Source: Deltaproteobacteria bacterium
GTDB lineage: Bacteria; Myxococcota; Polyangia; Haliangiales; Haliangiaceae
NCBI GenBank assembly: GCA_018262455.1
Contig: JAGSPR010000452.1
Location: 1-5,504, forward strand
Direction: 5' to 3'
Length of the DNA stretch: 5,504 bases
Shown here in pieces: positions 1 through 5,504 of this stretch. The notes below the pieces were generated by a model. That model had not been told where the DNA came from. It saw only the letters and a program-made list of their open reading frames with translations, and did no database searches. Both the position numbers and the translations under genes were made by a program. Position 1 is the stretch's first letter. Each line of letters opens with the position of its first letter.

Positions 1-1
1 G

Positions 2-208
2 CCGCCGGTCGTGGTGTCGCGCGCGGCGCTCGCCCGGCGTCAGGAGCACGCACGGCGCACCGGCCAGATCTCGCACGTCGAGCTGATGCACGCGATCGAC
101 GCGATCCGGCCGCCGCGCGAGCTCGATCGCCGCGCGGACGCCGATGCGATCGCTCGTCGAGTGCTGGCGTGGGGGGAGCGGCTGGGCGCTGTGCGGATGG
201 TCGACTGA
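2..208 (+). CDS. C-terminal fragment of an unrecognised protein
   Basis: This is an open frame entering from the left edge and ending at TGA 206-208, so only about 68 C-terminal residues are visible. A GTG at 11 could act as a start, but the frame is open to the edge and a truncated upstream gene is more likely. The piece is rich in Arg, Ala and Asp, looks helical and soluble, and has no membrane segment or catalytic motif that I recognise. Landmarks are SHVELMHAID and RPPRELDRRADADAIARRV. The third codon positions are G/C-rich, which supports real coding. It ends 13 bases before the convergent membrane-protein gene. Its function cannot be assigned from this fragment. Confidence 0.6.
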   Translation, partial: PPVVVSRAALARRQEHARRTGQISHVELMHAIDAIRPPRELDRRADADAIARRVLAWGERLGAVRMVD

Positions 209-221
209 GCCCGACGACGCG

Positions 222-678
222 CTACGTGAACCAGCCGGTGGCGAGCATCGCGATCGTCACCACCGGCGCGAGCGCGAGCGCGCACGCCGCCATGTAGATC
301 CGCAAGGGCAAGGTCGTGAACGCCAGGGCGTAGCTGAGCGGGGGGTTGAACCACAGGACCAGGCGCAGGGCGAGCACCGCGCGGAACGGATGGGTCTCGA
401 GCATCTCGAACGCGCGCCGGAGGTGGCGCTGCGTGGGACGCCATGGATTCGAGCCCGCACGCCGGACCCGCCGCGCGATCACGAACGGGACGGTGACCGC
501 GAGCATGCCGCCGCCGAACCCGACGGCGAACCGGCGCGACCGGTCCCAGCGACTCGAGCCAGGCCGCCACGATGGTCGGGGTCACCGCCCCGGTCCGCCA
601 CAGGTAGACGGCGCCGCCGACGAAGGCGGCGACGAACAGGCCGAGGATCACGCGCCGCGCTGCGCGCGAAATCGTCAT
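222..678 (-). pseudogene. Frameshifted TVP38/TMEM64-family membrane protein, probable pseudogene
   Basis: Two minus-strand frames together give one short protein. Frame A starts at ATG 678 (an in-frame TAG lies 12 bases upstream, so no earlier start exists). It gives a membrane segment (VILGLFVAAFVGGAVYL) and the motif WLESLGPVAP, about 49 residues. Coding then moves to a second frame from about 530 to the TAG at 224-222. That part gives GFGGGMLAVTVPFVIARRV, a soluble stretch, LRLVLWFNPPLSYALAF and a last hydrophobic segment. This order fits the TVP38/TMEM64 (SNARE-associated Golgi, DedA-like) family of inner-membrane proteins. Joining the frames needs one base (about 531) removed. The joined product, about 151 residues, is shorter than the usual 200 or more and lacks the hydrophobic stretch with a Pro-Gly-Ser motif expected after the GPxAP motif. 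An internal deletion that also shifts the frame explains both defects. A sequencing error could explain the frameshift but not the missing segment. Confidence 0.62.
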
Positions 679-864
679 CCGCGGAGTCTACGTGAGAAGA
701 CGGCGACCTCCCGACCACCAGCCCGACTTGTACGAAGATCAAGTGGCTAGTCGAGCGGCCGGCAGCTGCGCTCGGTGAGGGGACATCCGACCTCGGCCGA
801 GCGACGGAGTTTCGCCAGCTTCGACCGCGTGCCCGCCGGTGGACGGCTTGCACGACCCGGTGGC
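679..864. other. Divergent intergenic spacer
   Basis: This stretch separates the minus-strand membrane-protein start (678) from the lysozyme-like lipoprotein start (865). The lipoprotein frame is open back to GTG 775, but the extra 30 residues are Arg-rich and would bury the signal peptide, so I treat them as untranslated. A TTGTAC at 728-733 could be a -35 box, but no good -10 sits 16-18 bases beyond it. I see no hairpin, repeat or RNA gene here. Confidence 0.5.
685..690 (-). promoter_or_regulatory. Possible -10 element placed for a leaderless start
   Basis: Read on the minus strand this is TAGACT, a match to the TANNNT core of a sigma-70 -10 box. It is followed by six bases and then ATG 678. 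There is no Shine-Dalgarno sequence between it and the start and no clear -35 box 16-18 bases upstream. The spacing would put the transcript start at or next to the ATG. Confidence 0.35.
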
Positions 865-1590
865 ATGGGCCGGAGACTGACGATCCTGATCGCGGTGGTC
901 CTCGGGGCGTGTGCCGCGGACCTGCCCGACGAGCACGACGAGCCGGCGGACTTCGAGGAGGTCCCCGCGGGTGACGGCAAGGCCGACACCGTGTCGGCGA
1001 CGTTCAACCCGAACACCGTGCTCACGGATGCGCTGTTCATCGACAGCACCGCGATGGACGTGTCCGACATGCAGGAGTTCCTCGAGAACACCCCGTACGG
1101 CACGACGTCGTGGCTCGCCACGCACACCGTCAACGGCGTCAGCGCCGCGCAGATGATCGTCGACGCCGCGCGTGCCGAGAGCATCAACCCGCTGCTGCTC
1201 CTGACCCGCATGCAGGTCGAGGCGACGCTCGTCAGCAAGACCACGACGCCATCGCAGACGCGGATCAACACCGCGCTTGGCTGTGCGTGCCCCGACACCG
1301 GTGGGTGCGCGAGTCAGTACCGCGGTCTCGCCGCTCAGCTCACGTGCGGCGCGAGGACGCTGCGCAGGTGGTACGACGGCTCGGTCGACGCGAGCGGTGA
1401 GTGGCGCAGGGGCGTCGCGAAGAAGACGCTCGATCCAAAGCTCGTCACGCCCACGAACCACGCGACGGCATCGCTCTACGCGTACACCCCGTGGGTGCTG
1501 ACCAACCGCGGCGGCAACTGGCTCGTGTGGAACGTGACCCGCAAGTACGTCCGCCACGCGGAAGACACGGGCCTGATCCCCACGCCATGA
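865..1590 (+). CDS. Lipoprotein with lysozyme-like (glucosaminidase/transglycosylase-type) domain
   Basis: The protein has 241 residues. The start at ATG 865 was chosen because it gives a clean lipoprotein signal: MGRR, a hydrophobic core (LTILIAVV) and the lipobox LGAC with Cys16 lipidated. An acidic linker (about 19-41) ends in GDGKAD. The folded part, about 46-235, begins with MQEFLENTPYG and TTSWLATHTVNG. It continues with a helical block, INPLLLLTRMQVEATLVSK, in which Glu119 sits where lysozyme-like peptidoglycan hydrolases carry the catalytic acid. Cys140, 142, 148 and 161 could form disulfides. The late block PTNHATASLYAYTPWV is typical, as I recall it, of secreted proteins in myxobacteria-like genomes. 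Likely role: cleaving or binding peptidoglycan while anchored in the envelope. The enzymatic call is inference, since only one candidate catalytic residue is visible. No Shine-Dalgarno precedes the start. The next gene starts 29 bases after the stop and may be cotranscribed. Confidence 0.85.
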   Translation: MGRRLTILIAVVLGACAADLPDEHDEPADFEEVPAGDGKADTVSATFNPNTVLTDALFIDSTAMDVSDMQEFLENTPYGTTSWLATHTVNGVSAAQMIVDAARAESINPLLLLTRMQVEATLVSKTTTPSQTRINTALGCACPDTGGCASQYRGLAAQLTCGARTLRRWYDGSVDASGEWRRGVAKKTLDPKLVTPTNHATASLYAYTPWVLTNRGGNWLVWNVTRKYVRHAEDTGLIPTP

Positions 1591-1606
1591 TCAGCCGGCG
1601 CTCGGC

Positions 1607-1612
1607 TACCAT
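1607..1612 (+). promoter_or_regulatory. Possible -10 element placed for a leaderless start
   Basis: TACCAT fits TANNNT and ends seven bases before ATG 1620. It lies in the short gap after the lysozyme-like gene. No clear -35 is visible, and no Shine-Dalgarno sits upstream of the ATG. It supports starting the Gly-rich gene at 1620 rather than at ATG 1587, which overlaps the previous stop as ATGA. Confidence 0.35.
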
Positions 1613-1619
1613 CACCGCC

Positions 1620-2734
<1,115 letters not shown>

Positions 2735-2738
<4 letters not shown>

Positions 2739-2744
2739 GCCTAC
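2735..2744. repeat. Ten-base perfect palindrome over a stop codon
   Basis: GTAGGCCTAC is its own reverse complement and contains the TAG stop (2736-2738) of the Gly-rich gene. It has no loop and no T tract, so it does not look like an intrinsic terminator. It could be chance or a small protein-binding site. Confidence 0.3.
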
Positions 2745-2756
2745 GCACCGCGCTGT

Positions 2757-2784
2757 CCTACCTGGTGGGCCTTACAACCTACCT
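2757..2784 (+). repeat. Direct repeat CCTACCT, 21-base spacing
   Basis: CCTACCT occurs at 2757-2763 and again at 2778-2784. The start-to-start distance of 21 bases equals about two turns of DNA, so both copies would face the same side. They lie in the 71-base gap before the propeller-like lipoprotein. The second copy overlaps the spacer of the possible promoter. This is compatible with an operator, but only on spacing. Confidence 0.3.
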
Positions 2785-2801
2785 CCCTCCTCGTCGACAC
2801 T
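2771..2801 (+). promoter_or_regulatory. Possible weak promoter upstream of the propeller-like lipoprotein gene
   Basis: CTTACA (2771-2776) matches TTGACA at four of six positions. GACACT (2796-2801) matches the conserved A and T of TANNNT, though not its first T. The spacer is 19 bases, longer than ideal. The -10 candidate ends eight bases before ATG 2810, again compatible with a leaderless or very short 5' end. Confidence 0.28.
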
Positions 2802-2809
2802 GGGACAAC

Positions 2810-3895
2810 ATGGTCGTCGCGCGCCTCGTCTGTCTCGTCCCTCTCGTTGCCGGATGTGGTCGCCTCGGCTTCGATGGCTTCGGCGAAGGAGACCCCGAGC
2901 CGGGCGGCAACATGACGGTCGGCGTCGAGGACAGCTCGGCGCGCACACCCTTCGAGTGCGAAGCGGTCCCGGCGTTCGCGACGGTCGCCGACGCCGACGT
3001 GGATCTCGCGGTGGCGACGACGCCGACCGGCGCGTCGCTGTTCTGGGTGCCGACGACCGGCGGCAACCTCCACGGCATCGACCTGGCGACGAGCCGGCAG
3101 CCGTCGCAGGTCACGCTGGTGCGCAGCGGTCCGTTCGATCAGGCCTCCGCCTCGTTCATCGATGGACAGCTGGTCGTGACCGTCCGCAGCACGCTGCGTG
3201 CGCTCGTCCATACCGTCCCGATGCCGATCGGACCGGGCGTCGAGATCGCCAATGTCTGGGGTGACAACATCGCCAAGACGGCGATCGTCAAGGCCGGAGC
3301 CGATCGCGTGATGGCCGCGAGCTGCTCGGAGGTGGCGCTCCACTCGTTCGACGCGGGATGGAATGGCACCGAGGACACGTACCTCAAGACGCTCAGCACG
3401 AGCGATCACATCGAGATCGCGCAGCTCGGGACGAGCGCGCTGACCGCGGTGTCGATCGACACCGGCTGCGACTACGAGCTCGCGACCAGCAACAGCGCGA
3501 GCACCACGCGGCTCTCGACCACGTTCTGCAAGCAGGCGCGCCTGGCGACCAGCGGTAACGAGGTCGCCATGGCGTTCGAGACCACGGACACCGTGAACCT
3601 GGTGATCGATGACGTCAGCACCGTGACCGCGGCCAACGCGATGCCCGTGGCGCTCGGATCCTCCCCGCGCGTGATCCATCACGCTGGTCGCTACTGGGTG
3701 AGCTACCTCGACGAGAACGCCAACATCGTCGTCGGCACCGTCGAGGACGGGATCCTGCTGCTCCGCCGCCTCGCCGCCTCGGCGCTCCACGACAGCTTCG
3801 AGCTCGCGGTCTACGACGGCTCACCGTGGGTCTTCGCGGTCGACCCGCAGTCCTCGAACGTCTATGGCCGGCGCCTCTGCCTTCCGAGCACCTAG
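2810..3895 (+). CDS. Lipoprotein with about seven beta-rich repeats, probable beta-propeller
   Basis: The product is 361 residues. ATG 2810 gives an ideal signal: MVVARLVCLVPLVAGC, lipobox VAGC, Cys16. A short Gly/Asp/Glu linker (17-45) starts with GRLGFDGFG. From about 50 to the end I count seven segments of about 40-50 residues with a common plan: a strand, a turn such as DGQ, AGR or SGN, a V/A-rich strand, then a third strand. Examples are ASFIDGQLVVTVR, ARLATSGNEVAMAFET, VIHHAGRYWVSYLDE and LAVYDGSPWVFAVD. This resembles a seven-bladed beta-propeller, but no named family motif (WD40, Kelch, NHL, YVTN) is evident. Cys50 near the start and Cys357 near the end could close the ring by a disulfide. 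Other cysteines lie in ASC, TGC and TFC contexts. No catalytic motif is visible; a binding or scaffolding role at the envelope is inferred. The gene ends eight bases before the convergent copper-protein stop. Confidence 0.85.
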   Translation: MVVARLVCLVPLVAGCGRLGFDGFGEGDPEPGGNMTVGVEDSSARTPFECEAVPAFATVADADVDLAVATTPTGASLFWVPTTGGNLHGIDLATSRQPSQVTLVRSGPFDQASASFIDGQLVVTVRSTLRALVHTVPMPIGPGVEIANVWGDNIAKTAIVKAGADRVMAASCSEVALHSFDAGWNGTEDTYLKTLSTSDHIEIAQLGTSALTAVSIDTGCDYELATSNSASTTRLSTTFCKQARLATSGNEVAMAFETTDTVNLVIDDVSTVTAANAMPVALGSSPRVIHHAGRYWVSYLDENANIVVGTVEDGILLLRRLAASALHDSFELAVYDGSPWVFAVDPQSSNVYGRRLCLPST

Positions 3896-3903
3896 GGTCC
3901 GCT

Positions 3904-4254
3904 CTACATCGCGCTCAGGTCGAGCTTGGTCTCGGGAGGCAGCACCGTCAGCGCCGTGATCAGGAGCCCCGGGTCAGCGGTCCAGCGGACCTCGAACGTG
4001 ATCGCGACCTTCGTCCCCGCGACGACGCCGGCGAGTGACACGGCGGGCGCGACGTGGAACGACATCACCATCGAGGCCATCCCGGTCGGCTGATCCGTCC
4101 GTGACCGGTACTCCGGGATCGCCTCGTGGTGGAGATCCAGCCGCGGGCCGACCGCCTTGACCTCCCCGCGCGTGGTGTAGGTCGCGTCGGGCGGTGAGCC
4201 GCCCTTGCAGGCGCCCACGCAGCACAGCACGACCATCAGGATCACGGTTCGCAC
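3904..4254 (-). CDS. CusF-like periplasmic copper-binding lipoprotein
   Basis: The product is 116 residues from GTG 4254 to TAG 3906-3904. The signal MRTVILMVVLCCVGAC has lipobox VGAC with Cys16 lipidated. The mature part is one small OB-fold-type domain of the CusF/copper-binding family (Pfam CusF_Ec type). It shows the opening YTTRGEVKAV, then LDLHHEAIPEY, GMASMVMSF, and a closing barrel part GTKVAITFEVRW and LLITALTVLP. In CusF, Cu(I) or Ag(I) is held by one His, two Met and a stacked Trp. Here His43 (or 42) and Met62 and Met64 can fill the first three roles, while the Trp position is Met59 or nearby. The domain usually passes copper to efflux pumps or accompanies SCO-type copper chaperones, but no such partner lies in this window. 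It is the only intact minus-strand gene and sits between two plus-strand lipoprotein genes. Confidence 0.85.
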   Translation of the reverse strand: MRTVILMVVLCCVGACKGGSPPDATYTTRGEVKAVGPRLDLHHEAIPEYRSRTDQPTGMASMVMSFHVAPAVSLAGVVAGTKVAITFEVRWTADPGLLITALTVLPPETKLDLSAM

Positions 4255-4327
4255 GCGAAGTGTTTACGTCGATCACGGAGATCACGCCAGCTCGTACTGA
4301 CACATGGGGGTCGGGTACGCTGGTGCC
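4255..4327. promoter_or_regulatory. Divergent promoter region between copper-binding and calcium-repeat lipoprotein genes
   Basis: These 73 bases must hold the promoters for both genes. On the minus strand TAAACA (4266-4261) ends six bases before GTG 4254. On the plus strand TACGCT (4316-4321) ends six bases before ATG 4328. GATCACG occurs at 4271-4277 and 4280-4286, with a third copy at 4240-4246 inside the start of the copper gene. The word is common elsewhere in the window, so the repeat may be chance. I see no CueR-like or CopY-like dyad. Confidence 0.4.
4316..4321 (+). promoter_or_regulatory. Possible -10 element placed for a leaderless start
   Basis: TACGCT fits TANNNT, and six bases separate it from ATG 4328. 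The only purine-rich stretch upstream (GGGGG at about 4306-4310) is too far from the ATG to act as a Shine-Dalgarno. The -35 region is weak. Confidence 0.38.
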
Positions 4328-5191
4328 ATGCGCTGCTGGATCGCGGTGGGCCTGGCGATCGCGTCATCGGGCTGCAACACCGTGTTCGGCCTCGAGCCGA
4401 CCGTCGCCCTCGACGCAGCTGCATCGAGCGATGCCTCTCCGGATCGCGACGACGACGGCGTCCTCAACGAGGTCGACATCTGCCCCGAAGTGTCCGATCC
4501 GGCGCAACACGACGAGGACGGTGATGGGACCGGCGACGCGTGCGATCCATGTGCGCTCGATCCATCCACGACCGGCGATGGCGACGGCGATGGGATCGAC
4601 GACGCATGCGATCCACGCCCCGCCGCCGCCGACTGCCTGGTCCTGTTCGACTCGTTCGTCGGCTTCGCGTCGACCGACTGGGAGCAGGTGGCCGGCAGCA
4701 TGGTCATCCCGCAGCCCGGCGCGGTCCGGCTGGTCACACCGGCGCCGCGCACCGGGCTACGGCCTGCCACGATCTCCGGGCCGCACTCGCTGCGCGCGCG
4801 GTTCGTCGCGCCGAGCTTCGCGGGCGGGGACCACCTGCGTTTGCTCGGATCGAGCATGGTCAGCAACTCCGATATCGGACACGGCTGCTGGATCGATGCG
4901 GCGATGCTGTCCCTCGTCAACGTGGTCCCCAACCCCGTGCCGACCGCGCCGTTCTCGGAGATCCTGGGCCCCTCGGACACGCTGGTCGTCAGCATGATCC
5001 ACGACGCGCCGACCACGTTCGCGTGCGCGGTCGCTCGCGCCACCGAGGACCTCCGCCTGTCCCGCGCGATCCAGCAGTCCCCGGGTGGAAACCAACCGCT
5101 GATCGTGGTGGTCGGTGGCGAGATCACGATGACCGCGCTGGCGGTCTATGCCGCGCAGGTCGGGACGTGCCCGGCTCCGGTGATCCGGTGA
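4328..5191 (+). CDS. Lipoprotein with thrombospondin type 3 calcium-binding repeats and a beta-sandwich-like domain
   Basis: The product is 287 residues. ATG 4328 gives signal MRCWIAVGLAIASSGC with Cys16 as the likely lipidation site. After it comes NTVFGLEP, then an Ala/Ser/Asp linker. Residues about 39-98 are thrombospondin type 3 repeats: DRDDDGVLNEVDICP, DEDGDGTGDACD and DGDGDGIDDACD. Their spaced Asp residues bind Ca2+, and their cysteines (52, 72, 75, 94) pair. In bacteria such repeats usually act as calcium-stiffened spacers between membrane anchor and outer domain. The C-terminal domain (about 103-285) starts with LVLFDSFVGFASTDWEQVAG. It continues with alternating strands such as SLRARFVAPSFAGG and PLIVVVGGEITMTALAVYA. 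I read this as a concanavalin/LamG-like beta sandwich, seen in many carbohydrate- or surface-binding proteins; this assignment rests on pattern only. No enzyme motif is visible. A PilZ gene follows 59 bases downstream on the same strand. Confidence 0.87.
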   Translation: MRCWIAVGLAIASSGCNTVFGLEPTVALDAAASSDASPDRDDDGVLNEVDICPEVSDPAQHDEDGDGTGDACDPCALDPSTTGDGDGDGIDDACDPRPAAADCLVLFDSFVGFASTDWEQVAGSMVIPQPGAVRLVTPAPRTGLRPATISGPHSLRARFVAPSFAGGDHLRLLGSSMVSNSDIGHGCWIDAAMLSLVNVVPNPVPTAPFSEILGPSDTLVVSMIHDAPTTFACAVARATEDLRLSRAIQQSPGGNQPLIVVVGGEITMTALAVYAAQVGTCPAPVIR

Positions 5192-5192
5192 T
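5177..5192 (+). repeat. Tandem eight-base duplication at a gene end
   Basis: CCGGTGAT occurs twice in tandem (5177-5184 and 5185-5192). The second copy contains the TGA stop (5189-5191) of the calcium-repeat lipoprotein. It may record a small duplication that moved or renewed the stop; it is not a hairpin. Confidence 0.35.
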
Positions 5193-5216
5193 CGCGCTTC
5201 GCCTGACGCGGAGCTG

Positions 5217-5245
5217 TTTCAATCGGGCCGCAAGTCGCCTATGAA
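5217..5245 (+). promoter_or_regulatory. Possible weak promoter for the PilZ gene
   Basis: TTTCAA (5217-5222) and TATGAA (5240-5245) are separated by exactly 17 bases, the ideal spacer. They match the -35 and -10 consensus at three and four positions. The -10 ends five bases before ATG 5251. The stretch is noticeably more AT-rich than its surroundings. Confidence 0.3.
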
Positions 5246-5250
5246 GTCGT

Positions 5251-5504
5251 ATGAGCGGTGAGCGCCGAGAGCATCCACGTCATCCGGCTTCCTTGGTGGG
5301 CGAGATCGAGACGGAGGGAGGACGTGCCTCGGTCGCGATCACGCGCGACGTCAGCACGACCGGGCTCCTGATGTTCGCGCGCACCGAGCTCGAGATCGGT
5401 GCGACGGTGTCGATCAAGGTGGCGTTTCGCAAGAGCGTGGTGATGCTCGAGGGCAAGGTCGTGCGCCGCGAGGACGTCGCCCCCGAGCTCAGCAGCCTGT
5501 GGCG
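5251..5504 (+). CDS. PilZ-domain protein, N-terminal part (cut by window edge)
   Basis: The gene runs off the right edge; 84 codons are visible. The start is ATG 5251, since an in-frame TGA at 5242-5244 excludes an earlier one. The opening MSGERREHPRHPASLVGEIE contains the RxxxR element (Arg6 to Arg10). Residues 33-38, DVSTTG, form the D/NxSxxG element. Together these two are the classic c-di-GMP-binding signature of PilZ domains. The beta-barrel strands GLLMFARTELEIGATVSIKVAF and VVMLEGKVVRRE follow in the normal order. The domain begins almost at residue 1, so this is a stand-alone PilZ or one with extra domains beyond the edge. In myxobacteria such proteins act in motility, development and polysaccharide control, but the target here is unknown. 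No Shine-Dalgarno is present. Confidence 0.9.
   Translation, partial: MSGERREHPRHPASLVGEIETEGGRASVAITRDVSTTGLLMFARTELEIGATVSIKVAFRKSVVMLEGKVVRREDVAPELSSLW

Noticed and set aside
739..1557. Long minus-strand open frame (272 codons) opposite the lysozyme-like gene
   Set aside because: It is Arg/Val/Gly-rich low-complexity translation, a GC-bias shadow. The plus frame has a signal peptide and recognisable motifs.
2741..3790. Minus-strand open frame of 349 codons opposite the propeller-like gene
   Set aside because: It is rich in Arg, Asp, His and Gly with no domain pattern, typical of the antisense frame of a GC-rich gene. The plus frame has a perfect lipobox and regular repeats.
3890..3910. 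Bidirectional terminator between the convergent stops at 3895 and 3904
   Set aside because: The gap is only eight bases, with no stem-loop or T tract.
4240..4286. Three GATCACG words as a copper-regulator operator
   Set aside because: The same word occurs several times elsewhere in the window (near 477, 647, 2318, 5122 and 5337), often as ATC-ACG codons, and no dyad is present.
4282..5127. Minus-strand open frame of 281 codons opposite the calcium-repeat gene
   Set aside because: Ser/Pro/Arg-rich shadow. The plus frame has clear thrombospondin type 3 repeats.

Overview
The window is very GC-rich, with codons strongly biased to G/C at the third position. By its content it comes from a predatory or soil deltaproteobacterium of the Myxococcota type. 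The best pointers are several short-signal lipoproteins with Asp/Ser/Ala-rich linkers after the lipidated cysteine, a Gly-rich secreted protein, a thrombospondin type 3 calcium-binding repeat region and a PilZ protein. The style resembles Haliangium/Kofleria-like genomes, but that placement is inference from protein style, not a database result.

Layout: (1) 2-208 (+) is the C-terminal end of an unrecognised gene. (2) 222-678 (-), convergent with it, is a TVP38/TMEM64 (SNARE-associated/DedA-like) membrane protein whose reading frame is broken near 531. It also seems to lack a conserved internal segment, so it is probably a pseudogene. (3) 679-864 is a gene-free divergent spacer. (4) 865-1590 (+) encodes a lipoprotein with a lysozyme-like (glucosaminidase/transglycosylase-type) domain. 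(5) 1620-2738 (+) encodes a Gly-rich lipoprotein. (6) 2810-3895 (+) encodes a lipoprotein with about seven repeated beta-rich segments, probably a beta-propeller. (7) 3904-4254 (-) encodes a CusF-like copper-binding lipoprotein. (8) 4328-5191 (+) encodes a lipoprotein with thrombospondin type 3 repeats and a C-terminal beta-sandwich-like domain. (9) 5251-5504 (+) is the start of a PilZ (c-di-GMP receptor type) gene cut by the window edge.

Five consecutive genes (865-5191) encode predicted lipoproteins, so the region is a cell-envelope or surface-protein cluster. Nothing in the sequence ties them into a defined pathway. The Gly-rich, propeller-like and calcium-repeat proteins share a short F/G-containing motif just after the lipobox cysteine. 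I saw no tRNA, rRNA, CRISPR array, insertion sequence or phage gene.

The most interesting regulatory observation is that no start codon in the window has a recognisable Shine-Dalgarno sequence. Three starts instead have a TANNNT hexamer ending 6-7 bases before the start codon, and three more have a weaker match in the same place. This is the arrangement expected of leaderless mRNAs. I did not find a convincing new defence, mobile or biosynthetic system here.
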